From: an uncultured bacterium
GTDB lineage: Bacteria > Actinomycetota > Coriobacteriia > Coriobacteriales > Coriobacteriaceae
Assembly: GCA_905216145.1 (NCBI GenBank)
Contig: CAJMST010000016.1
Coordinates: forward strand, 1-48,224
Length of the DNA stretch: 48,224 nucleotides
Direction: 5' to 3'
Program-made: the position numbers and the translations under genes
In this document: positions 23,540 to 31,843 of the stretch, one piece after another
Numbering within the stretch: position 1 is the stretch's first letter
Layout of the letters: each line of letters opens with the position of its first letter
Notes under the pieces: model-generated
Told to the model about the DNA's origin: nothing
The model's input: only the letters and a program-made list of their open reading frames with translations
Databases searched by the model: none

Positions 23540-24601
23540 ATGAAGGAGACCGAGAAGATCGAGATCATGCACTTCGACCAGGAGGGCTACCTCGAGGACG
23601 GCAGGAACGTCTACGAGGCCGGCAAGAAGATGACCGCCCTGGCCGACCGCGTGCACGAGGAGGGCTACGACGCCGTCTTCCTGATGGGCGTCGGCGGCAC
23701 CTGGGACGAGTTCATGCAGCTCGAGTACCTCATGAACAAGTTCGGCGACCGCGACCTCGAGGTCTACCTGATCCACGCCGCCGAGTGGAACGTCATGGGC
23801 CACAAGCGCATGACCGACAGGTCCGTCGTGCTGACCGCCTCCGAGTCCGGCACCACCCCCGAGGTGCTCGAGGCCGTCGGCAAGATGAGGGAGATGGGCG
23901 TGCGCGTCTTCGCCATGACCAACCCCGAGGGCAAGATCGGGCAGGCCGTGGGCGCCGAGAACTGCGTCATGATGGCCTCCGACCACGGCGCCGGCGGCTG
24001 CGAGAAGGGCTACTACCTCGCCGACTGCTTCGGCCTGCGCCTGCTCAACCGCCGCGGCTGCTTCCCCAAGTTCGACCTGTTCATCGAGCAGACGAAGGAC
24101 GTCTGGAAGGACATGCTCGACATCCGCAAGCGCTTCGAGCCGCGCGCCGAGGAGCTCGCCAGGAAGTACGCGCTGGCCGACTACACCATGTTCATCGGCT
24201 CGGGCGCGCTGTGGGGCGAGACCATCCTGTACTCCATGTGCCTGCTCGAGGAGATGCAGTGGAAGCGCATCCGCCACATCACCTCGCACGACTTCTTCCA
24301 CGGCACGCTCGAGCTGCTCGAGCCCGGCGTCCCGGTGTTCCTGTTCATGGGAGAGGACGAGTGCCGCGCCCTCGACGAGCGCGTCCGCGCCTTCCTCACC
24401 AGCGGCGTGACCGGCGACGAGGACTACGTCATCATCGACACCGCCGAGTACGCGATCCCGGGCCTGGACGACGACTTCCGCGTCATCGTGTCCCCCTGGA
24501 TCCTGTCGGTGCTCACCACCGACCGCCTCTCGCGCAACTACGAGCTGGTCACCAAGCACAACCTCAAGTACCGCCGCTACTACCACCAGTTCGACTACTA
24601 A
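23540..24601 (+). CDS. SIS-domain sugar-phosphate deglycase, copy 2 (identical to copy 1)
   Basis: Encodes the same 353 residues as 18391-19452, and I see no base difference over the 1,062 bases. The identity begins at the A of ATG and ends with TAA; the bases just outside (C versus A before, G versus T after) differ. Functional reading is as for copy 1: a double-SIS deglycase for a phosphorylated Amadori compound. It has a different ribosome binding site (GGGAGGACACAC) and its own GGTATTAA-type promoter. In enterobacterial gfr operons two different deglycases occur; here both would be the same enzyme, so dosage or separate control, not substrate range, would be the gain. Confidence 0.85.
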   Translation: MKETEKIEIMHFDQEGYLEDGRNVYEAGKKMTALADRVHEEGYDAVFLMGVGGTWDEFMQLEYLMNKFGDRDLEVYLIHAAEWNVMGHKRMTDRSVVLTASESGTTPEVLEAVGKMREMGVRVFAMTNPEGKIGQAVGAENCVMMASDHGAGGCEKGYYLADCFGLRLLNRRGCFPKFDLFIEQTKDVWKDMLDIRKRFEPRAEELARKYALADYTMFIGSGALWGETILYSMCLLEEMQWKRIRHITSHDFFHGTLELLEPGVPVFLFMGEDECRALDERVRAFLTSGVTGDEDYVIIDTAEYAIPGLDDDFRVIVSPWILSVLTTDRLSRNYELVTKHNLKYRRYYHQFDY

Positions 24602-24652
24602 GAGCTGGCCGCAGGGCCGATATCTTGGCTGGTTGATATCTCGACCCTACAC

Positions 24653-24686
24653 AAGGGCGTCCGCATTCGCGCGGGCGCCCTTTTTG
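24653..24686 (+). terminator. Terminator after deglycase copy 2
   Basis: A 12-bp stem with one G-T pair (24653-24664 with 24671-24682) and a six-base loop, followed by TTT. Confidence 0.8.
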
Positions 24687-24715
24687 CGTTGCCGTCGGCG
24701 CAGGGTGTCCTCGGC

Positions 24716-24897
24716 GGAAATCTCATCCCGGAATTTCGGCTCAGAGTGGGATGCGGTTTCCGGATGCGTCCCATTCTGAAGCCCCGAAACGGGACGCGCT
24801 TTCCGCTTGGGGTCCGATCCGGAAAGCTCATCCCGTTCCGAGCATCAAATCCGGGACATGCTTTCCGCGCTCCGCCCCTTGCAGAAAGCGCGTCTCC
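24716..24897. repeat. REP-like array of about six alternating repeat units
   Basis: A unit close to CGGGAYGCGCTTTCCG recurs at 24748-24764 (+), 24790-24806 (+) and 24851-24868 (+), and in reverse orientation at 24716-24731, 24819-24835 and 24882-24897. Opposed neighbours can form stems. No gene is seen between 24602 and 25040. The DNA lies between two convergent transcripts, the usual place of REP/BIME-type repeats in bacteria. Confidence 0.6.
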
Positions 24898-25040
24898 TTC
24901 CAAACACAAATCTTGCGGTACAGCTTCTGCAAAGACGCGAAGTGGCCGCTGACAGCAAAGAGGGGCTGCCGAGACAATGCCCGACGGCCCCTCCCCTCAT
25001 AACTTGCTATCGATGCCAATCGCCACAAGGGCGCGGCTGC

Positions 25041-27470
25041 CTACTTGCTGATCGCGCCCGTCATATAGATAAACTGCACGCGATTTATATGTCCGCCCTG
25101 CTCGCCGTTGACAAAGTCCGTCGGCGTAAAGCCGGGGTTGAGCATTTCCTCGATCTTGTCCTTAACGGTGTCGATGACCTGAGTATCGAGATTGCTCGTT
25201 CGGTCGGTAAGCTCCTGCATGCCGTTGCCGAGCTCGGATGCGCCGCTGGCAAGCGTACCTGCACCCGAGGAGAGAAGATTAATGCCGCTAGCAAGGCTAG
25301 CAGCACCTGTCTTGAGCTGCGCCGCACCGTTGTTGAGCTGTGATGCGCCGTTGGCAAGCGCGGGCGTGGCACCGTTGAGCTGCTGTGTGCCCGCAGCAAG
25401 CTGGTCGGTGCCCGCGGCAAGAGCCGCGGCGCCATCGCTCAGCTGACCCGCGCCCGTTGCTGCAGAGCCAACACCGGCGACAAGACCGGGGTTCACGGCC
25501 GTGGGGTTTGCCGGGTTGATCGCGCTGTTCATATAGGCGATGGCTCCGGCCAGGCTCAGCTGTTGGCCATCCTGGACAGTGGTGTAGCCCTGAATGGCGC
25601 TATCGAGCGCGGTGACGGCACCCTGGGCGCCGCCCTGGGCGCCGGCCGCCTGGGCCAAAGTCGTAACCTGATCGGTAAGCGTGCCAAACATGGACTCGGC
25701 ACCCTTAAGGCCCTGCGACACCTGCGTGTTAAGACCCTGCGCGCCCGCAACGGCATTGGATGCAGAATCGAGAAGCGCGGTAAGACCCGTCGCATCGGCG
25801 CTCGATGCCGCCGTGGCGGCGGCACCCGCGCTGGTAGCAGCACTGCCGGCACTTGCGGTGGCGGCATCCAGCTGTGCCGTAGCCTCGCTTAGCTTGGCTG
25901 CCGCAGCCTTGGCGGAGTCGAGATCGGCCGCGTTATCCAGCGCGTCCTGAGCATCGGCGACCGCCGCCTTGGCAGCGGCAATAGATGCAACGGTGCTCTC
26001 GGCGCCAGCCTTTGCGCTCTCGGCGTTAGCCTTTGCCGCATCGTTGCCCATGGCGCTCGCGGCCTGCTTTGCCCCGCCGAGCGCCTGCTGTGCACCGGCA
26101 AGGTACTGCCCCTCGCCGCTGAGCGCCGCCGTAAGACCCTGCGGCCCGTACAGCGCGCTGTAGGCGTTGCCCGACGTAGCGGTCACGGCGTCCTGGGCCG
26201 CCTTGGCCGCAGCCTGCGCCTTGGCAAGGTTTGCCTCCTGAGCCTGCTTGCCCAGCGTCAGCGCGTCGACGTACGTATCGGACCCAGCGGCAATTCCACT
26301 TATGCCGCCCGAGATCTGCTGTGCGCTCCCCTGCAGCTTGGAAAGGCCCGCCGAAAGATCGGACGCACCGCCCTTAAGCTGCACGGCACCGGCATTAACC
26401 CCCTCGGCACCGGCATTAAGGTTGCTCACGCCTTCGACCAGCGTGGGGACCTGCGCGTTGAGCTGACTCGTACCCGCCGCGAGCGCAGCGGCGCCACTGG
26501 ACAGCGTGCCGGCACCGGTATTGGCCGTGGCAAGCGAGGCCGCGAGCGTCTTGACACCGTCGGCAACCTGGCCAGCACCGCTATTGGCCGTAGCAATACC
26601 GTTGGAGAGCTCCACGAGCTGGCTCGTATCCATGCTGCTCGAGTCCACATCGATGGCAAGATTCAGCGGCACGCCGACAATCTGCCAGCCATCAAACTCA
26701 AAATCCTCAACATCGGTCGTAATGGTGTAGTCTCCGGTGCTGCCGGGAATCACCATGTAGGTAAGCTGCGTGTTGGAGCCGTTGGCAGCAACCGTGGCGC
26801 CCTCAGCCTCAATATCGTGTGCCTCGGCATCCTTAAGCTGACCGGTAATCTGAACCAGGTAGTTATCGGCATAATCGCCACCGGTATAGTCGTCATTCTT
26901 TTCGACCTTGAGCTTCATGGTGAGCTTGCCGCTCTTGCCCGCCAAATCCTTGGCGTCGATATCGCGGCCATCGAGCTGGTATGCTACGGTGACGTTCCAC
27001 GGCATCTGAGTGTTCTTGTCCAGATCGCCCTGGTAGACAAAGTCCTGCACTCCCTGGCCCGTAACGGCAACCGACCCGCTGTCGTCCGTTAGTTTTTGAG
27101 TCGTCGATAGGTTGGTCACTTTGTTATAGGTGCCGGCATCGTCGATCTTGACGCCCTTATTGGCCTCGAAGCTATTGACCACGTAAACACCCGTGCGATT
27201 GCCGTCGGCATCGGTTTTGACGTATACGACCTGGTTTTTCTTATATCCCGGCGTGCTGTTATCGGAGTCCGTCGCCATCTGTTCACTCGTAGCCGAGGCA
27301 GCGCTCGTCGACCCTACGCCGTCGGCGAACACAACGGCACCGGGAACGGTAAGGGCCACGGTCAGACCGGCGGCAAGAGCGAGCGCAGCGATGCGCTTAT
27401 GGGGACGACGTACAAGATCGCGTTGGGCTTTGAGCTCTTTCGAAGCGGTATCAGTGGTATGGGTATGCAT
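25041..27470 (-). CDS. YhgE/Pip-type surface protein with heptad repeats
   Basis: An 809-residue secreted protein. After a signal peptide (RIAALALAAGLTVALTVPGA, cleavage near FADG) there is a beta-rich domain (about 60-290, with VVYVKTDADGNRTGVYVVN and YMVIPGSTGDY). It is followed by hundreds of residues of the YhgE-type repeat L-x-x-G-A-x-x-L-x-x-G and an Ala-rich helical region. Family members normally end in membrane segments; this one stops after INRVQFIYMTGAISK without any. ATG 27470 is chosen because GGAAGGAA precedes it. It follows the MMPL gene by 32 bases on the same strand, the usual pairing for this class, and presumably forms an envelope complex with it. Confidence 0.8.
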   Translation of the reverse strand: MHTHTTDTASKELKAQRDLVRRPHKRIAALALAAGLTVALTVPGAVVFADGVGSTSAASATSEQMATDSDNSTPGYKKNQVVYVKTDADGNRTGVYVVNSFEANKGVKIDDAGTYNKVTNLSTTQKLTDDSGSVAVTGQGVQDFVYQGDLDKNTQMPWNVTVAYQLDGRDIDAKDLAGKSGKLTMKLKVEKNDDYTGGDYADNYLVQITGQLKDAEAHDIEAEGATVAANGSNTQLTYMVIPGSTGDYTITTDVEDFEFDGWQIVGVPLNLAIDVDSSSMDTSQLVELSNGIATANSGAGQVADGVKTLAASLATANTGAGTLSSGAAALAAGTSQLNAQVPTLVEGVSNLNAGAEGVNAGAVQLKGGASDLSAGLSKLQGSAQQISGGISGIAAGSDTYVDALTLGKQAQEANLAKAQAAAKAAQDAVTATSGNAYSALYGPQGLTAALSGEGQYLAGAQQALGGAKQAASAMGNDAAKANAESAKAGAESTVASIAAAKAAVADAQDALDNAADLDSAKAAAAKLSEATAQLDAATASAGSAATSAGAAATAASSADATGLTALLDSASNAVAGAQGLNTQVSQGLKGAESMFGTLTDQVTTLAQAAGAQGGAQGAVTALDSAIQGYTTVQDGQQLSLAGAIAYMNSAINPANPTAVNPGLVAGVGSAATGAGQLSDGAAALAAGTDQLAAGTQQLNGATPALANGASQLNNGAAQLKTGAASLASGINLLSSGAGTLASGASELGNGMQELTDRTSNLDTQVIDTVKDKIEEMLNPGFTPTDFVNGEQGGHINRVQFIYMTGAISK

Positions 27471-27502
27471 TGCGGTATTCCTTCCAACTGCTTTGTAAAA
27501 CG

Positions 27503-29635
27503 TTACTGAGCGGAGCCGTCCGCAGCCGATGCCTCGGTGGTATCCGAAACCGGATCCTGGGCATCCTTGGGCAAAAAATGAGCTTTGAGCGTGGTCTTGC
27601 CGATGAGGCCATCGAGCACATACAGGAAACCCGGCAGCGCAAAGAGTACGGCGACTAGGGAGATGCTCACGCCGACGCCCAGGAACCAGCCGATCTGCTT
27701 GAGCACGCCGTGGCTCGAGATCGCATGGATCAGGAAGCCACTGATCAGCAGAACCGATCCAGAGGTCAAAACAGGAATCGCGCAAGCTTCCATGGTCTCG
27801 AGTAGCGCTTCGCGCTTATGCATGGTCACGCGGTCCTCACGATAGCGGTCAGCAATCAGGATGCCGTAGTCGACGGCAACGCCCAGCTGGATGGAGCTCA
27901 CAATTAAGTAGGCGAGGAAGAACTCGTGCATACCGGTGTAGAGCGGTGCAGCAAAGTTGATCCAGATCGAGGTCTCAATCACGAGCACCAAGATGATCGG
28001 CAGGCTCAGCGACTTGGTGGCCAGCAGCAAGACCGCGAACACGGCCACGACGGCGATGAGGTCGACCTTGCCCTTATCGACGGTGATGGTGTCCTTAAGG
28101 TCGGTGGTGCTCACGCCCTCGCCGGCGAGCATTGCCTTACCCGGATAATGTTTGTCCGCGATACAACGAATCTTCTTGACCAGCTTAAATGTACTCGGAC
28201 CCTCGTAGGGCGCGGTAACCGTGAGCACCAAACGGCTGTAGTGCTCTCCCTCCACCAGATCGAGCGTGTCCTTTTCGGCCATGCCCGTGGGGATATAGGG
28301 ACTCGCAACGTCAACATAGCTCTGGATGGACTTGACCTCGGGGAGCGCCTTGAGCTCATTGGAGAGTGCCTGCTCCTCGCTCACCTCTCCACGGGGAACG
28401 AGCACAACGTAGGTATCGGAGTTGCCAAAGACCTCCTTGACCTTGTCCATATCCTGACCAAGCCGCGTATCCGAACCAAAAATGTGCGAAGTGCCGTAGT
28501 AGTACGTGATATCGCTGGAGGTCGATGCCACGCGCGCAGGGTAAACCACGGCGAGGATCACGACGGCAGCGGGGATACAGACCTTGAGCACCAGACGGGC
28601 GAACTTACCCAGCGGCGGGACAAAGGGCCTGTGCTGCGATTTTTGCACAAAGCCATCGAACTGAACGAACATCGAAGGAACAAAGGTAAAGACCGATACC
28701 AGGCTGATGGCGATACCCTTTGCAAGGGCAAGACCAAGGTCGGGGCCGATCTTAAACTGCATGGCGGCAAGCGCGATAAAGCCGATGCAGACCGTGCAAC
28801 CGCTCGAAAACACGGCGACCGAGGACAGGCAGCACGACTGCACCATGTCTTCGGCAACGCTGCCGTGGCGGCCACGCTCCTCGTTAAAGCGGTGCAGCAA
28901 AAAGACCGAGAAGTCCAGCGCGATGGCAACCTGCAAAATGGAGCCCGCAGAGTTGGTGACAAAGCTAATCTCGCCAAAGATGAGGTTGGTGCCCCAGTTG
29001 ATAAACACCGAGACGCCCAGGCCCAGCAGCACCAGGATGGGTTCGGCCCAGCTGGTAGTCGTGATGACCAGAATCACGAAGATAATCGCTATGACAGCGA
29101 CCGTGATAATGCTGATCTGCTGCTCGGTCGATGTGGTGGCGAGCGCGTTAGACATGGCCGAGCCCGTAATGGCGCCCTCGTCGCCCACGATATCTCGAAT
29201 AGCGTCGGTTGCCTCGATCTCCTTTTCGGAATTAACCGTCACCGTAAACAGGGCGTTGTTCTTTTTGTAATAGGTCTCAACGGTGTCTTTGTCTTGCGTG
29301 GCAAGCGGCTGATCGATATCTGCCGCGTCGTCAAGCCATAGGACCTCCTCGACGCCGTCGACCTTTTTGATTTTGTCCTTGTATTTGAGCGCCTGAGCGA
29401 TCGAGACATTGGGCACCATAACGCGACAGTTGGGAATGTCACCCTCAAACTCATCACCCATGGTATTCAGAGCGACGGTCGACGCCGCTTCGTCGGGCAG
29501 ATAGCTCGTAATGTCGTAGTTAACGCCTACAAACTGGCGCAGGAACAGGCATACCAGTGCTGCCACCGCATAGAACGCGATGATGGGTTTGCGGTGCTTC
29601 ACGACCCATCGAAATAGCTTCTCTTTCAACCTCAA
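27503..29635 (-). CDS. MMPL/RND-family membrane transporter
   Basis: A 710-residue protein with the two-fold RND plan: a first membrane helix (IIAFYAVAALVCLFLRQFVG), a large outer domain, a five-helix block (IITVAVIAIIFVILVITTTS to PSMFVQFDGFV), a second outer domain and a second block (VDLIAVVAVFAVLLLATKSL to ALPGFLYVLDGLIG). ALDFSVFLLHRFNEERGRHG and VAVDYGILIADRYRE carry the central Asp residues of the proton relay. Such proteins export lipids or other envelope compounds. The substrate is unknown. The gene is upstream of and close to the YhgE-type gene. Confidence 0.88.
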   Translation of the reverse strand: MRLKEKLFRWVVKHRKPIIAFYAVAALVCLFLRQFVGVNYDITSYLPDEAASTVALNTMGDEFEGDIPNCRVMVPNVSIAQALKYKDKIKKVDGVEEVLWLDDAADIDQPLATQDKDTVETYYKKNNALFTVTVNSEKEIEATDAIRDIVGDEGAITGSAMSNALATTSTEQQISIITVAVIAIIFVILVITTTSWAEPILVLLGLGVSVFINWGTNLIFGEISFVTNSAGSILQVAIALDFSVFLLHRFNEERGRHGSVAEDMVQSCCLSSVAVFSSGCTVCIGFIALAAMQFKIGPDLGLALAKGIAISLVSVFTFVPSMFVQFDGFVQKSQHRPFVPPLGKFARLVLKVCIPAAVVILAVVYPARVASTSSDITYYYGTSHIFGSDTRLGQDMDKVKEVFGNSDTYVVLVPRGEVSEEQALSNELKALPEVKSIQSYVDVASPYIPTGMAEKDTLDLVEGEHYSRLVLTVTAPYEGPSTFKLVKKIRCIADKHYPGKAMLAGEGVSTTDLKDTITVDKGKVDLIAVVAVFAVLLLATKSLSLPIILVLVIETSIWINFAAPLYTGMHEFFLAYLIVSSIQLGVAVDYGILIADRYREDRVTMHKREALLETMEACAIPVLTSGSVLLISGFLIHAISSHGVLKQIGWFLGVGVSISLVAVLFALPGFLYVLDGLIGKTTLKAHFLPKDAQDPVSDTTEASAADGSAQ

Positions 29636-30022
29636 TCCTCCATAACGCTCAGCCTATGTTTTGCTCTTTGTTATATTCCACATTTGGTAGTTATACAACA
29701 TGTGTAGGATAAAGGCGCCATAAAGATATGCGATTGACGCGGTCCCGGAGCCAAAACAGCCGCTGCAGAAGCAGTTCGGATAGTCCTCAGCGGAAACTGC
29801 ATCCCAGTTTTTAGACGAAAAACGGGATATGGTTTCTGGTTGGCCTAGATAATCGTCAGATTTAGCTGAGCGTCTGCCCCTATGTTTCCAAATGAATACG
29901 GTGTGAGCTGCGGACAAGGATTTTCCCCGCAAGCACTCTAGTATGCTAAAGTACCCAGAAGACCGGCGGAGCTATGCCGGTCTTCTGTTCTATACGAAGC
30001 ACAGCATGAGGAGGCTCACCAG
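29636..30022. other. Intergenic region with his-operon leader hairpin
   Basis: Region between the divergent MMPL gene and the his operon. It holds a perfect 10-bp hairpin GAAGACCGGC/GCCGGTCTTC (29958-29967 with 29976-29985) about 37 bases before the hisZG start, followed by the weak tail TGTTCT. No run of His codons that would indicate a leader peptide is present. A reverse frame at 29654-29932 lacks a start signal and is not called. Confidence 0.5.
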
Positions 30023-31738
30023 ATGACGGCCACACCGTGGGGATTCCGGGACATATTGCCCGAGGAGGCTCAGGCGCGCGAGGAGATCGCATGTACGGTG
30101 AAGGGCTGCTTCAGGGAGCATCATTACCTTCCGGTCGAGACGCCGCTGCTCGAGGACAAGAGTTCGCTCGAGGAGGGCGGCCGCATCGCGGACACGCCGT
30201 TTAAGCTCTTTGACGATGACGGCCGCCTGCTGGTGGTCCGTCCTGACAACACGTTGCCGATCGTGCGCCTGGTTTCGACCCGCATGCGCGCGGCTGACCT
30301 GCCCCTGCGCCTTCGCTACGAGGCGCCGGTGGTTCGCGAGTGTCAGCGCAATGCCGGCGGCTCGCGTCAGTTTACGCAGCTGGGCTTTGAGCTTATCGGC
30401 GCGGGCGATACCGCGGGCGATGTCGAGATTGTCTCGCTCGTGGCCGAGGCCGTGCGTAAGCTGGCACTGCCCGATGCGCGCATTATCGCAGGTAGCGTGC
30501 GTCCGTTTAAGGAACTGCTCGCGGCGTGCGAGGATCGCGAGCTGGCCGCTGAGGCCCTGCGCTGCGTGCACGCCAACGACTTTGTGGGCCTCGATGCCCG
30601 CGTGGCGGCAAGCACCGAGTCCGATGCCGTCAAGGCCGCCATTAGCGAGCTGCCGCGTCTGCACGGCGGTGCCGAGGTGCTCGACTGCGTGGACGCGCTG
30701 CTGGAGGCCGCCGGTATCGTCGCGCCGCTGACGTGCGAGCTGCGTGCCCTGGTTGAGGGCCTGGCATCCGAGGACGCCCAGGTGCTGTCGTTCGACTTCT
30801 CTATCATGAACTCTTTCGATTACTACACGGGCCTGGTCTTTAAGGCCTATGCCGGCGGACTGCCCGATCCGGTCGGTTCGGGCGGACGCTATGACTCCAT
30901 CTTTACCGGCGCATTTGGCGACGGTATCGAGGTGCCGGCGGCGGGCTTCGCCTTTTCGCTCGAGCGCTTGGAGGCCGCGCGCACCTCGGCCGAGGACGCC
31001 GCTTCCGATGGCGACCACGCCGCGGGCCGTGGCGCCGAGGGCCCGCTGCGCATCGCTGTGCCCAAGGGCTCGCTTAAGGCCGACACGCTCGACGTGCTCG
31101 AGACCGCGGGTTTGGACGTCTCTGAGCTGCGTGACCCCGGCCGTCACCTGATCGTGCGCGGCCGCGACACGCGTGCCGGCGAGGGCGCGGTCGGCGATAT
31201 CGAGTTTGTCATCGTGCGTCCCAGCGACGCGCCCGCCTTTGTGGGCTGCGGCGGCGCCGATTGCGGCATCTGTGGTTGGGATTCGCTCATCGAGGCAGAC
31301 CGCAACCTGCTGCAGCTGGTCGACCTGGGCTATGGCCTGTGCACGTTTATCGAGGCGGAGCCCGCGTGGCGCGCCGGTCAGGCCGAGCGCAACTATGCCC
31401 GCCGCGGTTCGCTTCGTGTGGCAACCAAGTACCCGCGCATCGCGAGTGCCTGGTATGCCGAGCGCGGCGTGAACGCCGACATCGTTTCGCTTCACGGTAA
31501 CATCGAGCTGGGTCCCATTGTCGGCATGACCGACCGCATCGTGGATATTACCGCCACGGGCGCCACGCTGCGCGACAACGACCTGGTCATCACCGGCCGC
31601 ATTATGGACTGCACGGCGCGTTTCTTCGTCAACCCGGGTGCCGCGCGCCTGGACCCGCGTGTGCGTAACCTGGCCGATCGCCTGGCGGCTGCCGTGAAGG
31701 ACAAGCATTTTGAGCCCGTCGCGGGCTCGGCACAATAG
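30023..31738 (+). CDS. hisZG: HisZ-HisG fusion: ATP phosphoribosyltransferase
   Basis: A 571-residue fusion. Residues 1 to about 330 are the class-II histidyl-tRNA-synthetase-like regulatory subunit HisZ (WGFRDILPEEA, RPDNTLPIVRLVSTRM, RQFTQLGFELIGA, GSGGRYDSIFTGAFG). A linker rich in Ala/Asp/Gly (about 320-340) leads to short-form HisG from about residue 340 (LRIAVPKGSLKADTLDVL, FVIVRPSDAPAFV, VATKYPRIA, DNDLVITGRI). Short HisG needs HisZ for activity and feedback, so joining them gives a fixed ratio. It catalyses the first step of histidine synthesis (ATP + PRPP). ATG 30023 follows GAGGAGG. First gene of the operon. Confidence 0.9.
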   Translation: MTATPWGFRDILPEEAQAREEIACTVKGCFREHHYLPVETPLLEDKSSLEEGGRIADTPFKLFDDDGRLLVVRPDNTLPIVRLVSTRMRAADLPLRLRYEAPVVRECQRNAGGSRQFTQLGFELIGAGDTAGDVEIVSLVAEAVRKLALPDARIIAGSVRPFKELLAACEDRELAAEALRCVHANDFVGLDARVAASTESDAVKAAISELPRLHGGAEVLDCVDALLEAAGIVAPLTCELRALVEGLASEDAQVLSFDFSIMNSFDYYTGLVFKAYAGGLPDPVGSGGRYDSIFTGAFGDGIEVPAAGFAFSLERLEAARTSAEDAASDGDHAAGRGAEGPLRIAVPKGSLKADTLDVLETAGLDVSELRDPGRHLIVRGRDTRAGEGAVGDIEFVIVRPSDAPAFVGCGGADCGICGWDSLIEADRNLLQLVDLGYGLCTFIEAEPAWRAGQAERNYARRGSLRVATKYPRIASAWYAERGVNADIVSLHGNIELGPIVGMTDRIVDITATGATLRDNDLVITGRIMDCTARFFVNPGAARLDPRVRNLADRLAAAVKDKHFEPVAGSAQ

Positions 31739-31843
31739 CGCGAGCGCGCACGGGCGCCCCCATATCCGGACTGCGGACCGATTGGCGCCGCTGCCCGGCC
31801 TCACGTTTCTCAAACGCAACCTCAACCGATAGGGGATACCGAT

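Noticed and set aside
18271..24586. Long open frames antisense to both deglycase copies (over 370 codons each)
   Set aside because: They follow from the extreme G/C third-position bias of the real genes; the translations are low-complexity (Val, Leu, Gly, Glu, His) with no family resemblance and no start signals.
25041..26500. Repetitive DNA in the YhgE-type gene as a possible CRISPR or tandem repeat array
   Set aside because: The repeats are coding heptads (LxxGAxxL) with varied DNA and no constant spacer length.
29654..29932. Reverse-strand frame of 92 codons before the his operon
   Set aside because: Starts at TTG without a ribosome binding site and has no recognisable domain; only a short hydrophobic C-terminus stands out.
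29940..30022. Histidine attenuator leader peptide or T-box before hisZG
   Set aside because: No run of His codons and no T-box core is present; only a simple hairpin with a weak tail.
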